This document shows positions 40,811 through 49,588 of a DNA stretch of 51,999 bases, piece by piece (within the stretch, counting starts at the first letter, position 1; each line of letters begins with the position of its first letter). Made by a program: the position numbers and the translations under genes. This DNA comes from Spirochaetales bacterium. GTDB lineage: Bacteria > Spirochaetota > Spirochaetia > Sphaerochaetales > Sphaerochaetaceae. Under the pieces are notes generated by a model. The model saw nothing but the letters and a program-made list of their open reading frames with translations. It ran no database searches and was not told the origin of the DNA. The stretch spans positions 1 to 51,999 of the forward strand of contig JALEVV010000080.1 in NCBI GenBank assembly GCA_022788185.1, written 5' to 3'.

Positions 40811-41934
40811 GGGATTTTTCATCCTTCCGCCGGGTGGTCGTAAAGGTCGGTACGAACCTTCTTTCCACTGAGGACGGAATAGACAATGCCAGGATAGATG
40901 ATCTCTGTGCCCAGATCGCCGATCTGAGGGACAAGGGGTATCAGGTGCTTCTCGTCACCTCCGGAGCCATCGGACTCGGTGCCAAGGAGATTAAGCACAG
41001 GAACAGGGTCGTTCACATCCCGATGCGCCAGGCGTGTGCCGCCATCGGTCAGCCGATACTGATGGAGCACTACAGGGAGGCCTTCAGAAAGCACTCCATC
41101 ATCTGCTCCCAGGTACTGCTTACGAGAAATGACCTCAACAACAGAAAGACTTACAACAACCTGAGAAGCAGTGTTTCCACCCTGCTTGCCCTGGGTATTG
41201 TTCCGATTTTCAATGAAAACGACGTCATCAGCACTGCTGAAATCGGATCCGCATTCGGTGACAATGACCGCATGAGCGCGATGGTCGCATCAAAAATCGA
41301 TGCCGATCTTCTCATCCTTCTGACGGATATCGATGGTCTCTACACCGGAAACCCCAAAACGGATCCCGATGCGGTACTGCTTAAGGAAATCGAGAAGATC
41401 GACTCCAAAGTCATGGGGTATGCCAAGGGTGCGGGCTCTACATTCTCGACGGGCGGCATGAAGACGAAGCTTTTGGCCGCCCAGATCGCATCCCTTGCTT
41501 ACTGCGGAACCTGCATTGCCTCCGGATATGAGAAAAACATCCTGTCCCGCATCATGGCAGGTGAGGATGTGGGCAGCTACATCCATCCCGGAAGGAAGCT
41601 CAATCAGAGGGAGAGGTGGATAATAAACAACTCCCACGTAGGTGCCATCAGGGTGGATGACGGTGCGAAAGCGGCACTTTTTGCCCATCGCAGTCTGTTA
41701 CCTTCCGGCATCGTGGGTGTTGAAGGTGTATGGGATGTCGGTGATGTGGTCGCCGTATGCGACAAAGACGGAGTCATCTTCGCAAAGGCAGTGCCCTACT
41801 ATGACAGCACGTCAACCGCATTGCTGATGGGACACCGCTCACAGGACATAGGTTCCATACTCGGAGAAGGAAAAAAGGATTGTATCTTCAGACCTGAAGA
41901 TCTGGTATTTACGGGCGATGCAGAGTCACTATAA
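40807..41934 (+). CDS. proB: Glutamate 5-kinase
   Basis: 375 residues. First step of proline synthesis: ATP-dependent phosphorylation of glutamate. Amino acid kinase domain with VVVKVGTNLLS at the start, LVTSGAIGLGAKE, FNENDVIS, FGDNDRMSAMVA and LLTDIDGLYT, then a PUA domain at about 280-370, which is involved in feedback control by proline in related enzymes. Overlaps proA by four bases and the next gene by 17. proC for the last step lies about 4.3 kb away on the other strand. Confidence 0.96.
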   Translation: MRDFSSFRRVVVKVGTNLLSTEDGIDNARIDDLCAQIADLRDKGYQVLLVTSGAIGLGAKEIKHRNRVVHIPMRQACAAIGQPILMEHYREAFRKHSIICSQVLLTRNDLNNRKTYNNLRSSVSTLLALGIVPIFNENDVISTAEIGSAFGDNDRMSAMVASKIDADLLILLTDIDGLYTGNPKTDPDAVLLKEIEKIDSKVMGYAKGAGSTFSTGGMKTKLLAAQIASLAYCGTCIASGYEKNILSRIMAGEDVGSYIHPGRKLNQRERWIINNSHVGAIRVDDGAKAALFAHRSLLPSGIVGVEGVWDVGDVVAVCDKDGVIFAKAVPYYDSTSTALLMGHRSQDIGSILGEGKKDCIFRPEDLVFTGDAESL

Positions 41935-42838
41935 GACAGTAATCAGAAAGCAGGATATCGGAATGCGCATCTCGGCGCTCTACAGACAGCAGCAGCTGTC
42001 GATAGGAATTCTGGATGCGGCAGGACCTGACGAGCTTAAGGAAACGCTTGACTGGTATATGGCCAATATGAACTGTGCCCTCCACGTCGTTACGCTGGAG
42101 GACCGGCTCGAGGAGTATGGCCTTGCGGAGCTGTATCCCGATGTAACGTTCATCTGCTTCCGTTCGCTTGTGACCATCGGCGAGCAGATCAATGCCTTTG
42201 CCGATGAGTGCTACGCCACTTATTTCCTCGTCGTCCGCTCCGATCAGCAGGTAATCGGATTTTCGGGAGCCGAACTCATTGCGCTGATGGGCGACAGGAG
42301 ACACCCTGCATGCATAACCCCGATCATGCTGAACTGCGAGATGGAACTGCTTCCCACGATACGCACACCCTATATAAAGGGACGGGAAATCTCACCCATG
42401 TCCTTTGAGCCTCCCGTCGAACCCGGTAAGGTCACGACGAACCTCTATCCGGTGATGGCCCTCGGACTCTATGACAGGGCACTGTTCCAGCGCCTCAGGG
42501 GATATGATGAGGAAATCCTAGGGGAGTACTATCAGATGCTTGATTTCGGAATCAGGGTGCACCTCTTCGGATACACGATCCTGACCAGCTCCGACTTTGC
42601 CGTCCGGTTCCCTGCAAAGCACTCCCTCATCGAGGACAGATCATCATGCGAGGGTATGAACAGGTGCTACACAAGGGCACTTTCCATCCATCGCATTGCG
42701 GGAAAGAACATCGTGGAAAAGTGGAAGCCCTATGTGGATAAAAAGCTGCTGAGGGAAGAAGTGAAGAGCAAGCAGATAATACTTCAGAAAACCGATTTCT
42801 TCACACTGGTAAAGGAATGGGGCAGTGAAGAAGCTTAG
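41918..42838 (+). CDS. Glycosyltransferase-like protein of unknown role
   Basis: 306 residues. Parts recall a GT-A/family-2 glycosyltransferase: YFLVVRSDQQV where a DxD-like motif would sit (here RSD), PTIRTPYIKGREI, and NLYPVMALGLYDRALFQRLRGYDEEILGEYYQMLDFGIRVHLFG (the acceptor-side segment with GYDEE and a Gly-ending helix; quoted in pieces below 20 residues: ALGLYDRALFQRLRGYDEE). The donor-binding VVIPTYN opening is absent, so it may be degenerate or bind something else. It overlaps proB by 17 bases and the amidase gene by 14, which suggests translational coupling and a possible link to cell-envelope work. Confidence 0.6.
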   Translation: MQSHYKTVIRKQDIGMRISALYRQQQLSIGILDAAGPDELKETLDWYMANMNCALHVVTLEDRLEEYGLAELYPDVTFICFRSLVTIGEQINAFADECYATYFLVVRSDQQVIGFSGAELIALMGDRRHPACITPIMLNCEMELLPTIRTPYIKGREISPMSFEPPVEPGKVTTNLYPVMALGLYDRALFQRLRGYDEEILGEYYQMLDFGIRVHLFGYTILTSSDFAVRFPAKHSLIEDRSSCEGMNRCYTRALSIHRIAGKNIVEKWKPYVDKKLLREEVKSKQIILQKTDFFTLVKEWGSEEA

Positions 42839-43532
42839 TATCCTCGCCTTGCTGCTGTTCCTCCTTCTGCCCCTTCAGGCAAATCCCTTCAGGGGGGAAG
42901 TTTCCCTTGTCATCATCGATGCAGGTCACGGCGGGAAGGATCCCGGTGCCCTTGGAGGGGATGTCAGGGAAAAGGATATTGTGCTTGCCGTCGCAAAGGA
43001 ACTTGAAAACCAGCTCAGGGGGGATGTGGATGTCATCCTTACCCGGGATGATGACACATTCCTGGAGCTTCAGGAGCGCTCAGATACGGCAAACAGCCAG
43101 TCATTCGATCTGTCCGGATATCCTATCTTCATCTCCCTTCATGTGAATGCGGCGGAAAATCCTTCCGCTTCCGGCTTTGAGATATTCATAAAACAGAAGG
43201 TGAGGAAGCTTGCCCTCCTGTCCCCTGCCACCTCAGCTTCCCTTATTTCAAAGTATTCATCGTATACCAATTCCCAGGTGAATGATTACATCAATACGGT
43301 TAGCTCTTACCTTGCGGCGAAGCTTGAAGTTTCCATTTCAAAGTCATTTCCCCTCATGAAGGACAGGGGAGTGAAGGAGGGTGACCTCTGGGTCCTGAAT
43401 CAGACCTTCATGCCGGCCTGTCTCATAGAGCTTGGATTCATAACCAATGACGATGAGCGGGAAAAACTCACCGATCCGGCGTGGCAGAAAAAAATGGCAA
43501 CCGCAATAGCGGCTGCCGTGAAAGCTCTTTAG
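42825..43532 (+). CDS. N-acetylmuramoyl-L-alanine amidase (Amidase_3)
   Basis: 235 residues. A signal peptide (MKKLSILALLLFLLLPLQA) sends it to the periplasm. Zinc ligands are VIIDAGHGGKDPG (His), REKDIVLA (Glu) and SLHVNA (His), and the catalytic Glu is in LIELGFITN, as in AmiA/B/C. It cuts the bond between muramic acid and the stem peptide, for cell separation or wall turnover. No LysM or AMIN domain. The start is a GTG inside the preceding gene. Its stop overlaps by four bases that of the convergent pncB, with no terminator. Confidence 0.93.
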   Translation: MKKLSILALLLFLLLPLQANPFRGEVSLVIIDAGHGGKDPGALGGDVREKDIVLAVAKELENQLRGDVDVILTRDDDTFLELQERSDTANSQSFDLSGYPIFISLHVNAAENPSASGFEIFIKQKVRKLALLSPATSASLISKYSSYTNSQVNDYINTVSSYLAAKLEVSISKSFPLMKDRGVKEGDLWVLNQTFMPACLIELGFITNDDEREKLTDPAWQKKMATAIAAAVKAL

Positions 43533-44974
43533 TTAGTTCCGTACTCTTCCCTGAGTTCCTTTATCAGGCGGAGCTTCAGGTCCTTGAGATTCTGTGAGAG
43601 GGACACCTTGTAAATATGGGGGTTGATCTGTCTCTTGTAGCTCTTGTGGAAGGCCAGAAGTGATTCCTGGACGAAGCTCTGGATCTCCCTGAGGTCCCGT
43701 TTTTCACCGACTCTCTTTCCATCCTTCATCTTAAGCTTCAGCAGAGGTCTGATCTCACCATAGGTTCCGTTCTTCATGACGAAGTAATCTGCCATGCTGA
43801 AGGGATGGTAGAAGGTGTAGTTTTTGCCCTGAACGATCTCTTCATCCTCAAGGGCGATGAGATCTGCAAGGGCGGAGCCGTCGGGAGAGAAGAACCTGTA
43901 AACCTGCTTGATGCCGGGATTAGTGGTCTTCTCATAGCTGTTACTCATCTTCATGGTCGGCTCGAAGACTCCGTCATGCTCCTTTGCGGCAAGCTTGTAG
44001 ACACCGTTCAGGCTTGACTGGTTTCCGCCGGTGACCAGATGGGTTCCGATGCCCCAGGAGTCGATGGGTACACCGTCATCTACGAGGGTTTTGATGATTT
44101 CCTCGGTAAGGTCATTGGAGACACAGATTGTTGCATCCTCAAGTCCGGCCTTGTCGAGGCGTTCCCTGATCACGCGGGGCAGGTATGAAAGGTCACCTGA
44201 GTCGATCCTGACACCGATCTTCAGGCCCTTTGCCTTCTGCTCAAGACCGATTTTGATCGCGGCATCAATTCCGCTTCCCAGCGTGTCGTAGGTGTCAATC
44301 AGAAGTATCGCATTGTCCGGATAGATCGATGCGAACTCCCTGAAAGCCTCTTCCTCGCTGTCAAAGCTCATGATCCAGGAGTGGGCCATGGTACCTGCAA
44401 CGGGAATGCCGTATTTCTTTCCGGCATAGGTGTTGCTTGTTACCCTGGTGCCTCCTATGAACGATGCACGTGATGCGATGTGGGCACCATCCTCACCCTG
44501 AGCCCTTCTGAGTCCAAACTCCATTATGGCACCCTTGCCCTTGGTGGCGTAGGTCATCCTGCATGCCTTTGTGGCGATGAGGGTCTGGAAGTTGAGCTGG
44601 TTGAGGATGAAGCTTTCGATGAGCTGGGCATCCATGAGTCTCGTCTCAACCCTTACGAGGGGCTCTCCGGGGAAGGCAGGAGTGCCTTCCTCGAAGGCAT
44701 AGAGGTCTCCCGTGAAGCGGTAGGTGGAAAGATATTCGATGAAATCGGGGCTGAAGAGATTGAGACTTCTGAGGTACTCAATGTCCTCTTCAGAGAAAGA
44801 GAAGCCCTCAAGGGCATCGATCACCTCCTCAAGACCTGTAAAAACAGTGTAACCGCCCGCAAAGGGGTTGGTTCTGTAAAATACATCGAAGACTACCCTG
44901 GGGTTGTGCTTCTTCAGGAAATATCCCTGCATCATGGTCAGTTCGTAAAAGTCGGTGATCAATGCTGATTTCAT
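43529..44974 (-). CDS. pncB: Nicotinate phosphoribosyltransferase
   Basis: 481 residues. Makes nicotinate mononucleotide from nicotinate and PRPP (Preiss-Handler salvage of NAD). Family features: ALITDFYELTMMQGYF at the start, EFGLRRAQGEDG, GTRVTSNTYAGKKYGIPV, GTMAHSW with the phosphorylated His, IDTYDTLGSG, and RIDSGDL. The long bacterial form with a C-terminal extension. AGAGG just upstream of the ATG lies in the serS tail; six bases separate them. It is the last gene of the trmL-proC-serS-pncB operon. Confidence 0.94.
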   Translation of the reverse strand: MKSALITDFYELTMMQGYFLKKHNPRVVFDVFYRTNPFAGGYTVFTGLEEVIDALEGFSFSEEDIEYLRSLNLFSPDFIEYLSTYRFTGDLYAFEEGTPAFPGEPLVRVETRLMDAQLIESFILNQLNFQTLIATKACRMTYATKGKGAIMEFGLRRAQGEDGAHIASRASFIGGTRVTSNTYAGKKYGIPVAGTMAHSWIMSFDSEEEAFREFASIYPDNAILLIDTYDTLGSGIDAAIKIGLEQKAKGLKIGVRIDSGDLSYLPRVIRERLDKAGLEDATICVSNDLTEEIIKTLVDDGVPIDSWGIGTHLVTGGNQSSLNGVYKLAAKEHDGVFEPTMKMSNSYEKTTNPGIKQVYRFFSPDGSALADLIALEDEEIVQGKNYTFYHPFSMADYFVMKNGTYGEIRPLLKLKMKDGKRVGEKRDLREIQSFVQESLLAFHKSYKRQINPHIYKVSLSQNLKDLKLRLIKELREEYGTN

Positions 44975-44980
44975 GTTCTG

Positions 44981-46261
44981 TTAACCTCTTTTAGTTATTC
45001 TGTCGAAACCGCAGTAGGGTACGAGAATCTCAGGGATGGAGACGGAACCGTCCTCATTCTGATAGTTCTCGATGATTGCGACCATTGCCCTTGAGAGTGC
45101 GACGGCAGTTCCGTTGAGCATGTGGACGAACTTTATCTTGCCATCATCATCCCTATAGCGGATGTTGAGGCTTCTTGCCTGGTAATCGGTACAGTTCGAA
45201 GTACTTGTGACTTCACCGTATTCACCCTCGTCACCGCGACCGGGCATCCAGGCCTCGATGTCGAATTTGCGGTATGCGGGAGCACCGAGATCGCCTGTTG
45301 CGGTATCGACGACCCTGTATGCGAGTCCGAGACCGGAGAAAATCTCCTCCTCGATGGAGAGGATTTCCTTATGGAACTCATCACTTTCCTCTGGCAGGCA
45401 GTAGATGAACATCTCCAGCTTGCTGAACTGATGAACGCGGTAAAGACCCTTTGAGTACTGTCCGGCACCGCCTGCCTCCCTTCTGAAGCAGTGGGAGAGA
45501 CCTGTCATCCTGATGGGAAGATCCTTCTTTTCGAGGATGGTGTTCTGATAGTAGCCGCCGAGGGTGATTTCGGCAGTCCCGACGAGACATGTGTCAGTTC
45601 CCTCAATGGTGTAGATGTTGGATTCAGCACCCCTGGGGTTGAAGCCGATGCCGTTGAGGATCTCTTCCTTGGCGATATCCGGTGTGATGAAGGGGGTGAA
45701 GCCGTGCTTCAGCACGATGTCCATCGCATAGCGCTCAAGAGCCATCTGGAGGATTACGGCCTGATTCTTGATGTAGTAGAACTTCTGTCCGGCAACCTTG
45801 GCACCGTTGTCGAAGTCAAGAATGTCGAGTGCTTCACCGAGTTCGACGTGGTCCTTGGCCCTGAAGGGGAACTTCTTGGGCTCGCCGTGGAACTTCACAG
45901 CCAGGGAATCCTTGTCTTCCTTGCCGATGGGTGCATCCTTATGGGCATAGTTGGGAATCGTGCGGACTTCAGCGCTGAACTTGCTGTCGATCTCATTGAA
46001 GGCAGCTTCCTTCTTTGCAACCTCTTCCTTGATGGCCTTTCCCTCAGCAATGAGGACGGCCCTCTCCTCCGGAGTGAGCTTTGCCTTCATCTTGGCCGCA
46101 TTCTCGTTTCTCTTTGCCCTGAGATTCTCCAGGTCAAGCAGAAGCGCTGCCCTCTCATCCTGATCGCGGATGATGGCATCCAGATCCACATTCATGTAAC
46201 GGTTGGCGATGTTAGCCTTTATCTCGTCATAGCGTGACTTAAGTTCCTTTACATCTATCAT
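44981..46261 (-). CDS. serS: Seryl-tRNA synthetase
   Basis: 426 residues, class II. An N-terminal coiled-coil arm (about residues 30-100, rich in Lys/Glu/Ala) grips the tRNA-Ser long arm. Motif 2 region SHCFRREAGGAGQYSKGLYR, near residue 265, VHQFSKLEMF, and motif 3 LNGTAVALSRAMVAIIEN are complete. AAGGAG is eight bases upstream of the ATG, within the end of proC. Third gene in the minus-strand operon. Confidence 0.97.
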   Translation of the reverse strand: MIDVKELKSRYDEIKANIANRYMNVDLDAIIRDQDERAALLLDLENLRAKRNENAAKMKAKLTPEERAVLIAEGKAIKEEVAKKEAAFNEIDSKFSAEVRTIPNYAHKDAPIGKEDKDSLAVKFHGEPKKFPFRAKDHVELGEALDILDFDNGAKVAGQKFYYIKNQAVILQMALERYAMDIVLKHGFTPFITPDIAKEEILNGIGFNPRGAESNIYTIEGTDTCLVGTAEITLGGYYQNTILEKKDLPIRMTGLSHCFRREAGGAGQYSKGLYRVHQFSKLEMFIYCLPEESDEFHKEILSIEEEIFSGLGLAYRVVDTATGDLGAPAYRKFDIEAWMPGRGDEGEYGEVTSTSNCTDYQARSLNIRYRDDDGKIKFVHMLNGTAVALSRAMVAIIENYQNEDGSVSIPEILVPYCGFDRITKRG

Positions 46262-46263
46262 TA

Positions 46264-47049
46264 TTATTTCTCCTTAGCTGCTTTTTCCAGCTCCTGACTT
46301 TTTTCACTTGCTCTTATCACGGCATTAATTACCGTGCTGTCGAAATTACCTTCGTAAAGGGCTTCCATGCCCTTTATCGTGGTTCCCTTTGCGGAACAGA
46401 CCATCGTCATCAGCTCTGCGGGATTCTTCCCGCTGTCTTTGACGAGGGCAACCGCGCTTGAAAGCGTGTCAGTGACTATCTTAACGCTCTCAGGGTAGCT
46501 TATTCCCTGATCGGTGCCTCCGAGCGCAAGGGCGTGGATGAACTCAAACATATATGCGATTGCCGAACCAGAGATTCCGATGAATGCGGGAAAGAGGGCT
46601 TCGCTCAGGGGGAATGCGGAACCGAAGCTCTGGGCAATTGATACGGCTTCCTTCAGGAATTCGCCGTCACAGTCCGCATCCGCAGCGACAGCGGTTACGG
46701 CGGCCTTTGCCTTTGCGGCAATGTTGGGCATGAACCTCACGATGTCCTTTGTCCCGATTTCCCTCTTCAGAACTTCAAGTGGTACACCTGCCGCTATGGA
46801 GATGTATTTCCTGTCTGCCCGAAGGATGGGGTAGAGGGAAGGCAGTACCTGGGGCTTTACCGCGATCACGATGCACTCGGAGGCATCAAGGGCGGCTTCG
46901 ATAGTGGAAGCTGCCTGTGCTCCGATGGAAGAGGCAAGAGATTTAGCCTTGTCCATATCAGTATCGAAGACTGTTACCTCATGAAAACCGGAAACCGCAT
47001 GGGCTATTGCGCCACCCATGTTTCCGCAGCCTAAAAAAGATATCTTCAT
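46264..47049 (-). CDS. proC: Pyrroline-5-carboxylate reductase
   Basis: 261 residues. Last step of proline synthesis, NADPH-dependent. N-terminal Rossmann motif ISFLGCGNMGGAIA, then CIVIAVKPQVL, RFMPNIAAKAKAAVTAV, GISGSAIAYMFEFIHALA and the C-terminal CSAKGTTIKGMEAL, all of which mark ProC. GGGAGG lies before the ATG; the start overlaps the trmL stop (ATGA) and serS follows after two bases. It is separated from proAB, which is not unusual. Confidence 0.95.
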   Translation of the reverse strand: MKISFLGCGNMGGAIAHAVSGFHEVTVFDTDMDKAKSLASSIGAQAASTIEAALDASECIVIAVKPQVLPSLYPILRADRKYISIAAGVPLEVLKREIGTKDIVRFMPNIAAKAKAAVTAVAADADCDGEFLKEAVSIAQSFGSAFPLSEALFPAFIGISGSAIAYMFEFIHALALGGTDQGISYPESVKIVTDTLSSAVALVKDSGKNPAELMTMVCSAKGTTIKGMEALYEGNFDSTVINAVIRASEKSQELEKAAKEK

Positions 47050-47558
47050 AAGCTTTCCTCCCAGCTGTGCCGGTGCAGACTTCCCGTAAGCGTGAACTCC
47101 CCGTCAAAGCCCCTCTGCCTGTAATACTCATAGGCCGCTATTGCGGCACTGTTGGAAAGATTGAGGGATCTGGTATCGTTCACCATCGGAATCCTGACAC
47201 ATCTGTTTTTATATCTCAAAAGGATTTCTTCTTCAATTCCCCGGCTTTCCTTTCCGAAAATGAGATAGGTGTCTCCCTCTTTTGGATAAGTCACGTCGGT
47301 GTAGGTCCTGAGGGCCTTTGTCGTGAAGAACCAGAGCTCATCCCTGCCATGGGCAGCAAGAAACTCCTCTGTGCTTTTCCATGTCTTTATCGTGACATCC
47401 TTCCAGTAATCGAGACCGGCATGCCTGACAGCCTTCTCACTGATGTCGAAGCCAAGCGGATACACCAGATCAAGGCATGTCCGGGTGGCGGCACATGTAC
47501 GGGCAATATTTCCCGTGTTCTGCGGAATTTCCGGTTCAAAGAGCACGATGTGAAGCAT
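47046..47558 (-). CDS. trmL: tRNA (cytidine/uridine-34-2'-O)-methyltransferase TrmL
   Basis: 170 residues, SPOUT methyltransferase. MLHIVLFEPEIPQNTGNIAR is the diagnostic start, then YLIFGKESRGIEEEIL and the trefoil-knot end IPMVNDTRSLNLSNSAAIAAYE. It methylates the wobble ribose of tRNA-Leu isoacceptors. Start at 47558: TATATT ends six bases before the ATG; a GTG five codons upstream has no ribosome binding site either. First gene of the four-gene minus-strand operon and divergent from uppP. Confidence 0.94.
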   Translation of the reverse strand: MLHIVLFEPEIPQNTGNIARTCAATRTCLDLVYPLGFDISEKAVRHAGLDYWKDVTIKTWKSTEEFLAAHGRDELWFFTTKALRTYTDVTYPKEGDTYLIFGKESRGIEEEILLRYKNRCVRIPMVNDTRSLNLSNSAAIAAYEYYRQRGFDGEFTLTGSLHRHSWEESL

Positions 47559-47564
47559 GTGGAC

Positions 47565-47570
47565 AATATA
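47565..47570 (-). promoter_or_regulatory. -10 box of the trmL-proC-serS-pncB operon
   Basis: On the minus strand TATATT (47570-47565), GTCCAC, ATG. A weak -35 candidate CTTACA lies 18 bases upstream. No Shine-Dalgarno for trmL. Confidence 0.45.
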
Positions 47571-47632
47571 CACTCTTTGAGGAAGTTATGTAAGCTGGAA
47601 TGGCATGTCAAAACATGATATCATCTCTATCC

Positions 47633-48439
47633 ATGACTGAAATGATAAAAGTTTTCCTGCTGGGAATAATTCAGGGCATCACGGAGTGGCTTCCCATCTC
47701 ATCCACGGGACACATGCTGCTCTTCGATGAGCTCTTCCCGCTTAAGGCAAGTCCTGCATTCATGAGTGTCTTCATGGTCGTGATACAGCTCGGATCCATC
47801 CTTGCTGTGGTGGTCCTTTATTTTTCAAAGCTTTGGCCCTTCAGAAAGGACCGATCTGAGATGAAAAAGTCCTTTACCCTCTGGGGTAAAGTCCTCATCG
47901 CCTCAGTCCCTGCCGCGGTCGCCGGACTGTTGTTCGATGATCTCATCGATTCAAAGCTGTCCACCTGGCCCGTAATTGCCGCCGCACTCATAATCTACGG
48001 CGTGCTTTACATCGTGCTGGAGAAGAAGGTGAATTTCCGCATCCGCGTAAGGTCGCTGGAGGAAATAACTCCGCTGGATGCACTGAAGATAGGAGCCTTT
48101 CAGATGCTGGCCCTTATCCCGGGAACAAGCCGCTCGGGATCCACGATTCTGGGTGGGATAATCACAGGTGTTTCGAGGCCCGTCGTTGCCGAGTTCTCAT
48201 TCTTCATGGCAATTCCCGTAATGGCCGGTGCATCCCTTCTGAGACTTGTCAAGTCCGGTCTGGACTTTACCATGACTGAGTGGGTTTATCTCGGCGCAGG
48301 TTCCGTGGTGGCCTTTGCCGTTTCCCTTGTCGTCATCAGGGCACTTGTCAGGTATGTGAGGGAGCATGACTTCTCAGTATTCGGAATCTACAGGATCATA
48401 CTGGGTGTCGTGGTCGTGCTTTTCTTTTCTTTCAGATAA
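47633..48439 (+). CDS. uppP: Undecaprenyl-diphosphatase
   Basis: 268 residues, eight or so hydrophobic segments. Recycles undecaprenyl pyrophosphate to the lipid carrier used for peptidoglycan. Both family motifs are intact: the Glu-rich GIIQGITEWLPISSTGHM and the Arg/Ser motif PGTSRSGSTI. Start at the ATG at 47633 (MTEMIKVFLLG), with another possible at 47642; no Shine-Dalgarno, but TATCAT lies eight bases before. Its last 66 bases are shared, on the other strand, with the end of dinB. Confidence 0.94.
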   Translation: MTEMIKVFLLGIIQGITEWLPISSTGHMLLFDELFPLKASPAFMSVFMVVIQLGSILAVVVLYFSKLWPFRKDRSEMKKSFTLWGKVLIASVPAAVAGLLFDDLIDSKLSTWPVIAAALIIYGVLYIVLEKKVNFRIRVRSLEEITPLDALKIGAFQMLALIPGTSRSGSTILGGIITGVSRPVVAEFSFFMAIPVMAGASLLRLVKSGLDFTMTEWVYLGAGSVVAFAVSLVVIRALVRYVREHDFSVFGIYRIILGVVVVLFFSFR

Positions 48440-49588
48440 ACCGGAAGACGCCCTTCCAATATTATTTCCCTTCTTTCTGAGCTCGAGTACGGTTTTCTCG
48501 AGCTTTCTCTGTCTTTCCCTGGAGGAAGAGAAGAGATCGGGCTGTTCCGGTTCGTCACCTCTGTATAACCCTGAAAGCCCAACGCCGAGCAGTCTTATGC
48601 CCTCGCCTGAGTATTTGCTTCTGAAGAGCTTTCTGACGTGGGAAAAGAGATCTGCAGAGGTGAGGACTGAGTCATCCGGAGTTATCTGCTGAGTGTAGGT
48701 CCTGAAGGAAGAATATCTTACTTTGATCTGGCACGTACGGCCCATGTATCCCTCATCCATGGAGCGGAACATCACTTCTTCCGAGAGCTCCAGCAGAAAG
48801 CTTTCCGCAGCCTCCGCAGTCATGAGATCGGGCCAGAAAGTCCTTTCCGCGGAAATGGAGTGAGTCTTTGACTCTCCGCTGTATATTCCGGGATCGATGC
48901 CCCTGCTGATCTTCCAGAGGTACTCTCCGGAAGAACGCCCGAAGGTGCGCATGAGATAATCTAGGGAACACGAGCGGATGTCTGCCGGTGTGAAGAGCCT
49001 GTGGGCAGTGAGGGCATCCAGAGTTGATTTCCCCACACCCCAGAGCTTCTTAAGCCCCACCGTATCGACGAACATCTCCTCAAGTCCCGGTCGTACCACT
49101 GTCAGTCCGTCGGGCTTCCTGTAGTCGGAGGCAAGCTTTGCTATGAAGCGGGAAGGTCCTACTCCGACGGAGCAGGTGAGTCCTGTCGCCTCATGTACCA
49201 TCGCTTTAAGCTTCCTTGCACTTGTGGCACTGTCACCGTACAGCGTTCCCGTTCCGGTCATGTCGAGGTAAGCCTCATCTATCGAGGCCTGGATCATATC
49301 GGGTGCATAGGATCTCAGCACATCCATGACCCTCCGGCTCATCTCGCTGTAGCGCTTCATCCTGCCGCTCACGACGATTGCCCCGGGACAGAGGCGCAGT
49401 GCCTGACTCATGGGCATGGCGGAGTGAACACCGAACTTTCTGGCTTCATAGGAACAGGTGGAAACGACTGAGCGGGGACCCCTGTGACCAATTATGAGGG
49501 GCTTTCCCTTCAGCGATGGGTCATCGAGTATCTCGACAGCAGCAAAGAAGGCATCAAGATCCACATGGAAGAACAGAGGTTCACTCAT
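48374..49588 (-). CDS. dinB: DNA polymerase IV (Y-family, DinB)
   Basis: 404 residues. Error-prone translesion polymerase. Metal-binding VDLDAFFAAVE at residues ~9-19 and SIDEAYLD (about 103-110) are intact, with the GVGPSRFIAKLASD finger/palm part, the WGVGKST thumb HhH region and a C-terminal little-finger domain. A basic tail of about 40 residues follows and contains ...EQPDLF, a plausible beta-clamp binding motif near residue 360. Start overlaps the ddl stop by eight bases. The 3' end overlaps uppP by 66 bases on the opposite strand. No LexA box seen. Confidence 0.94.
   Translation of the reverse strand: MSEPLFFHVDLDAFFAAVEILDDPSLKGKPLIIGHRGPRSVVSTCSYEARKFGVHSAMPMSQALRLCPGAIVVSGRMKRYSEMSRRVMDVLRSYAPDMIQASIDEAYLDMTGTGTLYGDSATSARKLKAMVHEATGLTCSVGVGPSRFIAKLASDYRKPDGLTVVRPGLEEMFVDTVGLKKLWGVGKSTLDALTAHRLFTPADIRSCSLDYLMRTFGRSSGEYLWKISRGIDPGIYSGESKTHSISAERTFWPDLMTAEAAESFLLELSEEVMFRSMDEGYMGRTCQIKVRYSSFRTYTQQITPDDSVLTSADLFSHVRKLFRSKYSGEGIRLLGVGLSGLYRGDEPEQPDLFSSSRERQRKLEKTVLELRKKGNNIGRASSGLSERKEKHDHDTQYDPVDSEY

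Noticed and set aside
45491..46237. Long open frame on the plus strand opposite serS
   Set aside because: serS is a clear match on the other strand over its full length; the opposite frame has low-complexity Leu/Val/Asp-rich content and no ribosome binding site.
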